The notes under the pieces are model-generated. The model did no database searches, was not told the DNA's origin, and saw only the letters and a program-made list of their open reading frames with translations. A stretch of 60,909 nt of DNA, from NCBI GenBank assembly GCA_017540905.1, contig JAFYAC010000026.1, positions 1 to 60,909 of the forward strand, in the 5' to 3' direction. This DNA is from Kiritimatiellia bacterium (lineage in GTDB: Bacteria; Verrucomicrobiota; Kiritimatiellia; CAIQIC01; Lenti-01). Shown one piece after another: positions 16,470-23,987 of this stretch (its first letter is position 1; each line of letters starts with the position of its first letter). Made by a program: the position numbers and the translations under genes.

Positions 16470-17366
16470 TCAGGGGGCGGCTTGCCAGCGGGCGTAGATG
16501 GAGAGGGGGAGGAGGCGGGAGGGGGAGGAGGCGTGGGGGAGGACGAGTTCGCCGGCTTCGATGGTGCCGGGGAGGCCGTGGAGGGTGTCGGAGAGGAGGT
16601 TTTTGAGCATGAGGGCGGAGGCTTCGATGTTGTAGGTGGTGAGGATGAGGAGGAGGGGGCGGTCGGAGAGGGCCTGTCGGCAGAGGGAGAGGAGGTCGGC
16701 GAGATGGTATTCGACCTTCCAGACCTTGCCGGTGGGGGAGCGGCCGAAGGCGGGCGGGTCGAGGAGGATGCCTTCGTAGCGGGAGCCGCGGCGGATTTCG
16801 CGCTGGACGTATTTGACGGCGTCTTCGAGGATCCAGCGGATGGGGGCGTCGGAGAGGCCGGACAGGCGCTGGTTTTCGCGGCCCCAGGCGATGGCGGGCT
16901 TGGAGGCGTCGACGTGGGTGGCGTGCCATCCGGACTGGGCGGCGGCGAGGGTGGCGGCGCCGGTGTAGCCGAAGAGGTTCAGCAGGCGCGGCGGTTCCCC
17001 GCCGCCGCGGGCGGCGGCCTTGCCGGCGGCGCGGATGGCGCGCCAGTGGGGGGATTGCTCGGGGAATACGCCGAGGTGTTTGCTGGTGTCGGCGATGCGG
17101 AGGAGAAGGCGCAGGCCTTCGCAGTCCATCTCCCACTGGCGCGGGGTACGGGGGCGGAGGCGCCAGCCGCGGTCTTCGTCGTGGATGGCGTCGGCGCGGT
17201 CCCAGTCGGCGCGGGGGAGACGGGGCGACCACCAGGCCTTGGGTTCGCCGCGGATGACGGTGACGGGGCCGAAGCGCTCGAGTTTGAGGCGGTCGCCGGA
17301 GTCGAGGAGTTCGTAGCCGCGGAAGCCGCCGGGGGCGACGCGCAGGCTGGGTGCGCCGTCAGACAT
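16470..17366 (-). CDS. Class I SAM methyltransferase, RlmI-like
   Basis: A 298-residue protein of the COG1092 group, whose characterised members methylate cytosine or guanine in 23S rRNA. The SAM-binding motif is NLFGYTGAATLAAAQSGW, followed by the acidic DASKPAIAWGRENQ, the catalytic-loop LLDPPAFGRS and TTYNIEASAL. It lacks the N-terminal PUA domain of RlmI, being nearer to the shorter 300-residue members. Its first eight bases overlap the end of lpxA, so it belongs to the same message. rRNA is the likeliest substrate, but the exact nucleotide is not knowable from sequence. Confidence 0.82.
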   Translation of the reverse strand: MSDGAPSLRVAPGGFRGYELLDSGDRLKLERFGPVTVIRGEPKAWWSPRLPRADWDRADAIHDEDRGWRLRPRTPRQWEMDCEGLRLLLRIADTSKHLGVFPEQSPHWRAIRAAGKAAARGGGEPPRLLNLFGYTGAATLAAAQSGWHATHVDASKPAIAWGRENQRLSGLSDAPIRWILEDAVKYVQREIRRGSRYEGILLDPPAFGRSPTGKVWKVEYHLADLLSLCRQALSDRPLLLILTTYNIEASALMLKNLLSDTLHGLPGTIEAGELVLPHASSPSRLLPLSIYARWQAAP

Positions 17367-18177
17367 CGGCCGGGGCGGAGACGGCGGTGGCGTGGCGCCG
17401 GGCTTCGGAGCCGAGGCCGCGCTCGCTGTCGGCGATGAAGGCGAGGTATTCGGCGGCGAAGGGGCTGTCGGGCATCTCGGCCTGCAGGCGCTCGACGGCC
17501 TGGTGGACGTTGAGGCCGCTGCGGAAGACGATGGTGTAGACTTTCTTGATTTCGGCGCGCTGGGCGGGGGTGAAGCCGCCGCGGCGCAGGCCCACGACGT
17601 TGAGGCCGGCGATGACGCCGCCGAGGGTCATGACGGAGGTGCTGCAGAAGGAGGGGACGTCCTTGACGACGCCGAGGACGCCGGAAATCATGACGTAGCG
17701 GCCGAGGTGGACGTGCTGGTGGATGGCGCAGCCGCCGCCGAGGAAGGTGTGTTCGCCGACGTGGACGTGCCCGGCGATGAGGGCGCAGTTGGCCGCGATG
17801 ACGTGGTCGCCGATCTGGGTGTTGTGGCCGAAGTGGCTGTTGGCCATCATGTAGACGTGGTTGCCAAGGCGGGTGGTGGTGCCTTCGCCGGCGCCGCGGT
17901 GGACGGTCGCGCCTTCGCGGAAGGTGCAGTCGTCGCCGACTTCGAGGTAGGAGGCCCAGCCGCCGTAGGAGAGGTCCTGGGGGAGGTCGCCGACGACGGC
18001 CCCGGCGTGGAGGACGCAGCGGGCGCCGAGGGTGGCGTAGTCGAGGACGCAGGCGTGGGGGCCGAGACGGCAGCCGTCGCCGAGGCGGGCCTTGGCCGCG
18101 ACGTAGGCGAAGGGGCCGATTTCGCAGTTGGTGCCGAGCTGGGCGCCTTTTTCGATGATGGCGGTGGGATGGATCAT
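17359..18177 (-). CDS. lpxA: Acyl-ACP--UDP-GlcNAc O-acyltransferase
   Basis: A 272-residue trimeric left-handed beta-helix enzyme that starts lipid A synthesis by transferring a 3-hydroxyacyl chain from ACP to UDP-GlcNAc. It opens with IHPTAIIEKGAQLGTNCEIGPF and continues through hexapeptide repeats. The catalytic His is expected in MANSHFGHN, and the C-terminal domain contains GLNVVGLRRGGF. ATG 18177 is preferred over an ATG eleven codons earlier because AGGAGAG lies at the right distance and the family begins with IHPTA. Its ATG overlaps the queH stop (ATGA). No fabZ, lpxC or lpxD is adjacent, unlike many Gram-negatives. Confidence 0.92.
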   Translation of the reverse strand: MIHPTAIIEKGAQLGTNCEIGPFAYVAAKARLGDGCRLGPHACVLDYATLGARCVLHAGAVVGDLPQDLSYGGWASYLEVGDDCTFREGATVHRGAGEGTTTRLGNHVYMMANSHFGHNTQIGDHVIAANCALIAGHVHVGEHTFLGGGCAIHQHVHLGRYVMISGVLGVVKDVPSFCSTSVMTLGGVIAGLNVVGLRRGGFTPAQRAEIKKVYTIVFRSGLNVHQAVERLQAEMPDSPFAAEYLAFIADSERGLGSEARRHATAVSAPADV

Positions 18178-18851
18178 GGGGTGCTCTCCTTGTGGCTTGT
18201 GTCCGGGCATCCTGCCACAAAGGGGCGGTGGAGGGAAGGAAAACCGGAAGGGGAAGGGCCGGAATTCCCGTCCGGCGGCGGCCAGAGGTGCTTGGTGGTG
18301 GCATGGTAGCGATCGTACTCACTGAAGACGCAGCCGCAGTAGGACTGCTTGTAGAGCCACTTCGTGAGGCGGGCGTCGGCCTCGTTGCCACGTCCGTCGC
18401 GGTAGAGGAACGCCACGCCGAACTCTTCCGCGGCCGCCTCCCCGGCGGCCTTCAGTAGCGCGTGGTTCTGCTGGAGGCTGGTGAGGAGCGTTGTGGTGAA
18501 CGCATCGAAGCCCCCTTCCTTCGCGGCCTTCGCGGTCCGCCGCATGCGCATGGCGTAGCAGGCGGCGCAGCGCTCCGGGACGGTTTCCCGCCCGTGGACC
18601 GCGCGGCAGAATGCGACCAGCCCGTACCCCTCCCGCTCCTCGCCGGCGAGGTGTCCGTCGGCCAGCGCCAGACTGGCGCGTTCGCAGAGCATCCGGAGCG
18701 CCTTGCGGCGGCGGCGGTACTCGATGAGGGGGTGGATGTTGGGGTTGTACCAGAAGACCGTTGCATCGGCGGCCTGGATGCCATCCAAGGCGAGCCCCGG
18801 GAGGCACTTGGCCAGGCACCACGCGCAGCAGGCGTGCAGCAGCAGCTTCAC
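18174..18851 (-). CDS. queH: Epoxyqueuosine reductase QueH
   Basis: A 225-residue enzyme of the former DUF208 group that performs the last step of queuosine synthesis, reducing epoxyqueuosine in tRNA. The N-terminal LLLHACCAWC carries the paired cysteines, RCAACYAMRM the second pair, and YCGCVFSE the further Cys residues used for the iron-sulfur cluster and second metal. The start is a GTG that overlaps the upstream stop in GTGA. The C-terminal 35 residues after TKHLWPPP are proline/serine-rich and not conserved in the family. QueH replaces the cobalamin-dependent QueG. Confidence 0.88.
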   Translation of the reverse strand: MKLLLHACCAWCLAKCLPGLALDGIQAADATVFWYNPNIHPLIEYRRRRKALRMLCERASLALADGHLAGEEREGYGLVAFCRAVHGRETVPERCAACYAMRMRRTAKAAKEGGFDAFTTTLLTSLQQNHALLKAAGEAAAEEFGVAFLYRDGRGNEADARLTKWLYKQSYCGCVFSEYDRYHATTKHLWPPPDGNSGPSPSGFPSLHRPFVAGCPDTSHKESTP

Positions 18852-19435
18852 GGCGCGGGCACTTTCCGGTACACGCGGATGTCCTCCGGGCCGAGGCAGA
18901 CCAGCAGATAGGCGCCGTTGTCCGCCGTGTCTTCGAACAGCCGCAGGAAGAAGGCCTCCTCGCCGGGCCAGGGGTAGACGTACACGGCCGATTGGCCTTC
19001 CGCCGTCACGACGTCCAGTTCGGGGTCGCCGGACTCGGGATCGTAGGTCCCGCGCACGAAGCGGGCGAGCGTGTCGAAGCGGGCCGCGAGCTCCCGGGAT
19101 TCCGCGACCAGGCGCGGATCGAGTTCCACACCGAGCGCCTCGAGTCCCAGCAACTGCGCGAGGATGGCGACGACGCCCTGCCCGCTGCCCCATTCCAGGA
19201 ACTTCGCGCCGCGCGCGATGCGCTTGCTGCGGAGGAGCCAGAGCAGGAGCTGGAAGGCGTAGCGGTGGTCGCCGGAGGCGAAGCGGCCGCCGCCCATGTC
19301 GGCGGGGTAGCCCTCGGCGCGCCGTTCGGCGTCCTGGATGTAGCAGTCCACGTAGCGGGGCACGTCCGCCTCCCCCGCCTCGAACGGAACGTCCACCCGT
19401 TCCAGCCACGGATAAACCCCGTATTCGCGCAGCAT
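18848..19435 (-). CDS. Class I SAM-dependent methyltransferase-like protein
   Basis: A 195-residue protein with a Rossmann SAM-binding pattern: FLEWGSGQGVVAILAQLLG (motif I) and ALGVELDPRLV (motif II). There is no clear catalytic NPPY or DPP motif, so the substrate cannot be guessed; it is not a standard rRNA or DNA methylase. It starts 16 bases after the DJ-1 gene and overlaps queH by four bases, so it is central to the operon running from about 20.4 to 16.5 kb. Confidence 0.65.
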   Translation of the reverse strand: MLREYGVYPWLERVDVPFEAGEADVPRYVDCYIQDAERRAEGYPADMGGGRFASGDHRYAFQLLLWLLRSKRIARGAKFLEWGSGQGVVAILAQLLGLEALGVELDPRLVAESRELAARFDTLARFVRGTYDPESGDPELDVVTAEGQSAVYVYPWPGEEAFFLRLFEDTADNGAYLLVCLGPEDIRVYRKVPAP

Positions 19436-19451
19436 GGCCGACGGCTCCGGC

Positions 19452-20021
19452 CTAGGCTTCTTCCGGCGGCCAGGCGAGGAGCATGCCGGCGGCGGTGCGC
19501 TGCGCGGCGTCCAGGCCTTCGAGGCATTCGGCCAGCGCCAGCGCGAAGGCCACGGCCGTGCCCGGTCCCTGGCTGGTCACGAGCCGGCCGTCGACGACGA
19601 CGGGGTCGTCGAGCCACTTCCCGCCGGCGGCGAGTCCCTTCTCCACGCCCGGATAGCAGGTGAAGCGCTTGCCTTCCAGGAGGCCGGCCTTGTCCAGCAC
19701 CCGGGGACCCGCGCAGATGGCGGCGATCCACTTGCCGGCCGCCGCGGAGCGGCGCAGGGCGTCGAGGACGCTCCGTTCCGATCCGATGGCTTCCACCCCG
19801 CCCATGCCGCCGGGGACCACGAGGGCGTCGAATCCGTCCGCCGCCGCGGCGTCCCAGGCCCCGTCGGGGACGAGGCCGACGCCGCGCGAGGCGCGGACCG
19901 CGCCCGGGCCGGCCACGCCCGCGAGGAACACATCGGCGCCCGCCCGGCGCAGGACATCCACCACCGCCACGGTCTCGAGCTCTTCCGAGCCGGGCGCCAC
20001 CAGCACGCAAACCTTGGACAT
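19452..20021 (-). CDS. DJ-1/PfpI-family protein
   Basis: A 189-residue protein of the DJ-1/ThiJ superfamily. VCVLVAPGSEELE has the conserved Glu (13 or 14) that pairs with the nucleophile, and the elbow WIAAICAGP places the reactive Cys at residue 103. GTAVAFALALAECL is the usual C-terminal segment. Members act as deglycases, glyoxalases or redox-sensitive chaperones; the wording is closest to the YajL/DJ-1 branch. ATG 20021 is used because GGAGG lies nine bases upstream; a longer frame would overlap the pseudopilin stop. It lies 16 bases from both neighbours. Confidence 0.86.
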   Translation of the reverse strand: MSKVCVLVAPGSEELETVAVVDVLRRAGADVFLAGVAGPGAVRASRGVGLVPDGAWDAAAADGFDALVVPGGMGGVEAIGSERSVLDALRRSAAAGKWIAAICAGPRVLDKAGLLEGKRFTCYPGVEKGLAAGGKWLDDPVVVDGRLVTSQGPGTAVAFALALAECLEGLDAAQRTAAGMLLAWPPEEA

Positions 20022-20037
20022 GGTCCCGTACCTCCGC

Positions 20038-20430
20038 TCAGTCCCCGCCCGGCTTGTTCTGGCCAATCCAGACGGCGGGATTGGTTTCCGAACCGCCGTA
20101 GGAGTAGAGGTAGAAAGTCTGCTTCGAGGTGTTGCTGTAGACGTAGGTCATGCCCCAGGGATCGAGCATGTTGGTGAGGTGGTGGTTGGCTTCCACGAGC
20201 GCGTTGCTGAGCGCCTCGGGCGAACTGGGCACGCGCCCGTACTCGGAGAGGTACTCCGTCACGAAGCTTGCCAGCTGTTCCGTTTCGGACTCGGCCCGCT
20301 TCCGCGCCGCGGACTTCTGGGCATTGCCCGCAAGCCCCAGCACCAGCGCCGAAAGGAGTGCCATGATGGCGATGACCGTCATCAGCTCCACCAGCGTGAA
20401 CCCGTCTTTCCTACCGCGATAGTCCTTCAT
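20038..20430 (-). CDS. Type II secretion/type IV pilin-like pseudopilin
   Basis: A 130-residue protein with a prepilin signal: ten residues ending in Gly10, then FTLVELMTVIAIMALLSALV with the N-methyl Phe11 and the critical Glu at +5. Prepilin peptidase should cut after Gly10. The C-terminal LDPWGMTYVYSNTSKQTFYLYSYGGS resembles the GspG major-pseudopilin fold, in which DPWGxxY is a hallmark. It is encoded alone, without secretin or ATPase genes, a common arrangement in PVC bacteria. GGAGGT before ATG 20430 fixes the start. Confidence 0.88.
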   Translation of the reverse strand: MKDYRGRKDGFTLVELMTVIAIMALLSALVLGLAGNAQKSAARKRAESETEQLASFVTEYLSEYGRVPSSPEALSNALVEANHHLTNMLDPWGMTYVYSNTSKQTFYLYSYGGSETNPAVWIGQNKPGGD

Positions 20431-20513
20431 GATAAACCTCCATGCGGCCATGCATTGGCCATGGCTTCCTTTTACCCCATCCGGCGCCCCGAATCAATCC
20501 TCCCCCGCGGGAA

Positions 20514-21083
20514 TCAGCGTCCGAAGGCGAGGGGATAGAGGGTGGCGTCGAGGAGGCGGGCGAGGCCGAACGTTTCGGCGTCGGTGAGGAGGATGCGGGA
20601 GCGCTGGGCGGGGGAGGTGGAATTGCGGCGCTTCTTGGAGACCTCGAAGACGGTGCCGCGGACGGGCTCGGTCTGGCGCGACATCTGGATGACGGTGGTG
20701 GTTTCGCCGCTGTCGTGGAACAGGCCCTTGCCGTCGGCGATGGACGGGGCCTTTCCGCAAAGGACGAGGAGAAGGTGGGAGACGTCGGAGAAGGTGAGCT
20801 TGACGGTGATCTTGTCGGTCCAGTTGAAGGTGGCGGCCTGGCGGTTGGAATCGGCGCGGGAGCCGGTGGCGAGGCTCTTCTGGTTGGCAAAGGCGGCAAA
20901 GAGGCAGCCTTCGCGGTCGGCGGTGGCCGGACGGAGATCGAACTGGAGGGCGCAACCGGTGCCCTTGGCGTTGGGGTGGTAGATGGCGAGGCTCGGGGCG
21001 TAGGCCTTCGGGGCGGCGGGGGCGGGGGCGGGGGAGGCTTGGGTTGCGGCGGGGGCGGTGTTTTGGGCGGGGGAGGGGTTCAT
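20514..21083 (-). CDS. Conserved-looking protein of unknown function with Ala/Pro-rich N terminus
   Basis: I do not recognise this 189-residue protein. The first 28 residues are Ala, Pro and Thr with no hydrophobic signal. The rest is a compact alternating pattern (LAIYHPNAKGTGCALQFDLRP, ITVKLTFSDVSHLLLVLCG, GTVFEVSKKRR) ending in ARLLDATLYPLAFGR. Strand-rich and with basic patches, it could bind nucleic acid in the manner of PC4/Whirly-like proteins, but this is a weak guess. AAAGGAAA before the ATG and codon use like its neighbours support a real gene. It is followed by the pseudopilin 83 bases later. Confidence 0.6.
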   Translation of the reverse strand: MNPSPAQNTAPAATQASPAPAPAAPKAYAPSLAIYHPNAKGTGCALQFDLRPATADREGCLFAAFANQKSLATGSRADSNRQAATFNWTDKITVKLTFSDVSHLLLVLCGKAPSIADGKGLFHDSGETTTVIQMSRQTEPVRGTVFEVSKKRRNSTSPAQRSRILLTDAETFGLARLLDATLYPLAFGR

Positions 21084-21282
21084 GGGATTTCCTTTCGGGT
21101 TGTTGGGTTTTACGGGGTTGGAACTATCGTTCAGAAATGAAACATGAAAGGGGGGTGGGTGTCAAGGGGGAATTTTGCGGGGGAGGGAAGTGAGTGGGGC
21201 ACGGAGTGGGGTGGGGGCCACATCGATTGCAATCGACTGCAATCGAGGGAGAGCGGTTTTTGCCCGCGGCGGGCGGCGGCGG

Positions 21283-22305
21283 TCAGGGGGGAGGGGCGTT
21301 GGTGGCGATGAAGTCGGCGATGGCGGAGGCGAGGGCGGAGCGGCCGGCGTTGCGGAGGTGCTCGTTGGGGTATTGGTCCGGGATGAAGAACTCGTGGGGG
21401 AAGGCGGCGTGCATATCCAGGACTTCGGCGCCGGCGCCGCGGACGGTGGCGGCGACGGTGGCGGCCTTTTCGTCGAGAATGGGCGAGACGGCGCCGTCGA
21501 GGAGGGCGTCGCAGCGCTGGACGTCGCAGGGCATGATGCAGAAGACTGCGCGCCGGCCGATGGCGCGGAGCAGGCGGGCGGCCTCGGCGGTGGCGCGGAG
21601 GTTGAGGTTGTCCGGGGAGAGGGGCTGGCCGTAGCGGAGGATGACATTTTCGCGGCGGAGGTCGTCGGTGACGTCGTCGATCTTGAAGCGGGTGTCCGGG
21701 AAATCGCGGTTGCGCCCGATGGGGCGGCCCTGCCAGACGATGGTGCGGCGGAGGTCTTCCTCGGGGCGCAGGTCGGGGCGGTACGAGGGGAACTGGAAGA
21801 TGCGCATGGGGCGGGCGAAGGCCCGCAGGGGGCGGTGGAAGAGCTGGCGCATGTCGGCGATGTGGAGCTTGTTGCGCGTCCAGGGGGTGCGGCCGTCCCC
21901 GGAATAGTTGGCGAGGTTGACGGTGAGGACCCAGGTGTTGGTGGGGCCGGCGGCGATCTTGCCGGCCATCTCGCGGATGTAGTCGCGGAAGAGGCGCATG
22001 TCGTAGCCGCCGAGCGCGACGGCCCCGACCTTGTGGTCGGAGGCCACGGAGACGAGGGTGGAAAGCGGCAGGGAATCCTGTTCGTCGTGGTCGAAGGACG
22101 CGTCGATGCTGTCGCCGAGGAAGACGATGCTCTTGGCGTATTCGTGGGGCATGTGCGTGATGGTCCAGCCGAACTTGGGGGGCCACAGGGCGTCGATGCC
22201 GAACTCCGCGGCGGCGGCGAGCGCGGCCACGAGGAGGAGGGCGGCGAAGAAGGCCGGGCGGCCGGGCGCGCGGTCAGAATTGGAAGTAGATGAAGGGTTT
22301 TTCAT
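21283..22305 (-). CDS. SGNH-like protein, partner of the MBOAT acyltransferase
   Basis: A 340-residue protein with an N-terminal membrane anchor (PAFFAALLLVAALAAAAEFGI) and a periplasmic domain. IVFLGDSIDASFD matches SGNH block I with its nucleophile Ser, and PNEHLRNAG near the C terminus corresponds to the Asx-x-x-His block. Proteins of this kind beside MBOAT enzymes (AlgX, AlgJ, PatB, DltD-like) transfer acyl groups to extracellular polysaccharides. The gene overlaps the end of the MBOAT gene by 32 bases. I use ATG 22305; a TTG four codons earlier is possible, and neither has a good ribosome binding site, consistent with translational coupling. Confidence 0.78.
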   Translation of the reverse strand: MKNPSSTSNSDRAPGRPAFFAALLLVAALAAAAEFGIDALWPPKFGWTITHMPHEYAKSIVFLGDSIDASFDHDEQDSLPLSTLVSVASDHKVGAVALGGYDMRLFRDYIREMAGKIAAGPTNTWVLTVNLANYSGDGRTPWTRNKLHIADMRQLFHRPLRAFARPMRIFQFPSYRPDLRPEEDLRRTIVWQGRPIGRNRDFPDTRFKIDDVTDDLRRENVILRYGQPLSPDNLNLRATAEAARLLRAIGRRAVFCIMPCDVQRCDALLDGAVSPILDEKAATVAATVRGAGAEVLDMHAAFPHEFFIPDQYPNEHLRNAGRSALASAIADFIATNAPPP

Positions 22306-23731
22306 GGGGGACGCCAAGATTCATGACGCAGAGGACGAGCGCAACGTAGATTGGGAGCTTGATCCAGAAGGAGAGACGGCGCCAGCGGTCGGCGGCATGG
22401 CCGAATTCGGCGAAGGCTTCGGCGAGGACCAGCACGGCCAGGGCGGAGAGGGTAATCCAGAGTCCGGAGGGCACGGTGGACGCGACCGTGAAGGAGGGGG
22501 CCGCGGCCGTGGCGCCGCCCGCCATGCGGCGGAACATGGCCATGGCCGCATTCCACGTGGGCGCGCGGAAGAACACCCACGCCGCGGTGACGAGATGGAA
22601 GGTCAGGACGGTGCGCACCGCATTGCGCAGCGGGCCGTCCGGATCGACGCGGAAAAAGGCGCAGGCGCGGCGGCGCCAGGCATCGGTGGCGCGGCTGCAG
22701 AGGAGGAAGAGGCCGTGGAGGCCGCCCCACACGACGAAGGTCCAGGCGGCGCCGTGCCAGAGGCCGCTGGCGAGGAACACGACCATCGTGTTGAAGGCCC
22801 AGCGGGCCGCGGTGACGCGGTTGCCGCCGAGGGGGATGTAGAGGTAGTCGCGGAACCAGCTGGAAAGCGAGATGTGCCAGCGGCGCCAGAACTCGCCCAC
22901 GGAACGGGAAAAATAGGGGCGGCGGAAGTTGAGGATGATGTCGAAGCCCATCACGCGGCCGGCCCCGCGCGCGATGTCGGTGTAGCCGGAGAAGTCGCAG
23001 TAGATCTGGAAGGCGAAGAAGTAGGCCGCGAGGATGGCCGCGGGCGCGGAGGCGGCGGCGGGGGAGGCGTAGGCGGCGTCCACGAACTCGGCGAGGCGGT
23101 CCGCCACGACCACTTTCTTGAAAAAGCCCCAGAGCATCAGTTCGAGGCCGGCCGCGGCTTCGGCGGTGTCGAACACCTGCGTGCGGCGCAGCTGCGCGAG
23201 GAGATTGCCGGGGCGTTCGATGGGGCCGGCGACCAGCTGGGGGTAGAACATGACGTAGGTGGCGAAGCGACCGAGGTGGCGCTCGACGGGCTGCGTGCCG
23301 CGGTAGACTTCGATGAGGTAGGCCAGCGTCTGGAACGTCACGAACGACAGGCCGATGGGCAGGATGACGTCGGTCGCCGGCAACTTCGGCAAGCAGCCCG
23401 TCCAGACCGCGAGGGCATCCCAGTTCGCGGCGAGGAAGTTCCAGTACTTGTAGAACACGAGGATGCCGAGGTTGAAGAACGTTCCGGCCAGCAGGCACGC
23501 CCTGCGGGGGGCGGAAGACGGGGCGGGGCCGCAGTGGGCCATGCCGAGGGCCGCCAGCCAGTCCGCGCAGACGATGGCCGCGAGGATGAAGATGTAGACC
23601 GGGACGAACGCCATGTAGAACCAGCAGCTGGCGGCGAGCAGCCAAATCCAGCGGGAAGCGGGCCGGATTGCGAAAAAGACCAGCGTCACCAACGGAAAGA
23701 AAAGCAAAAATTGATAATCGATGAAGGACAT
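22274..23731 (-). CDS. MBOAT-family O-acyltransferase (AlgI/PatA-like)
   Basis: A 485-residue inner membrane enzyme with about eleven hydrophobic segments. Family motifs include VFYKYWNF, LPIGLSFVTFQTLAYLIEVYRG, FYPQLVAGPIERP, FQIYCDFSGYTDIARG, EFWRRWHISLSSWFRDYLYIPLGGNR and the invariant histidine in SGLWHGAAWTF. It would pass acetyl or similar groups from the cytoplasm to a periplasmic polysaccharide, with the SGNH protein downstream finishing the transfer. On the opposite strand 90 bases upstream lies the rpsA promoter, so this is a divergent region. The substrate polymer is unknown. Confidence 0.92.
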   Translation of the reverse strand: MSFIDYQFLLFFPLVTLVFFAIRPASRWIWLLAASCWFYMAFVPVYIFILAAIVCADWLAALGMAHCGPAPSSAPRRACLLAGTFFNLGILVFYKYWNFLAANWDALAVWTGCLPKLPATDVILPIGLSFVTFQTLAYLIEVYRGTQPVERHLGRFATYVMFYPQLVAGPIERPGNLLAQLRRTQVFDTAEAAAGLELMLWGFFKKVVVADRLAEFVDAAYASPAAASAPAAILAAYFFAFQIYCDFSGYTDIARGAGRVMGFDIILNFRRPYFSRSVGEFWRRWHISLSSWFRDYLYIPLGGNRVTAARWAFNTMVVFLASGLWHGAAWTFVVWGGLHGLFLLCSRATDAWRRRACAFFRVDPDGPLRNAVRTVLTFHLVTAAWVFFRAPTWNAAMAMFRRMAGGATAAAPSFTVASTVPSGLWITLSALAVLVLAEAFAEFGHAADRWRRLSFWIKLPIYVALVLCVMNLGVPHEKPFIYFQF

Positions 23732-23822
23732 GCGAAGCGGGAAGATAGCACGTGCGGCGGCAAGGGAAAGCGAAAAATGTGGTTTCCATGAATAAACAAA
23801 CGCCCGTTCCGAAAATTTCCGC

Positions 23823-23841
23823 TTGCCTTTGCGGGCGTTTT
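23823..23841 (+). promoter_or_regulatory. Candidate promoter of rpsA
   Basis: TTGCCT and TTTATT are separated by 17 bases, about 147 bases before the rpsA ATG. Confidence 0.5.
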
Positions 23842-23987
23842 CCGCTTTATTGTCCCGCGTTCGTGCGCACCTCCGGGAAAATCCCGGCGCACGGACCGTG
23901 TGTTTGCAGGCGCTTCAGTGGGTTTTCTGCCGCAAACCTGGTCACATAGGAAAACCCGGGTCATCTAACCTCCCCCAAGAGTCAAGT
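23842..23987 (+). promoter_or_regulatory. Structured leader of rpsA without clear Shine-Dalgarno site
   Basis: The leader can fold GTGCGCACC... with the GGCGCAC at 23888-23894 around a GGGAAAATCCC core, and GGGTTTTC (23919-23926) with GAAAACCC (23950-23957). The region before the ATG lacks a normal ribosome binding site, as is known for rpsA in several bacteria, where S1 regulates its own translation. Confidence 0.4.
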
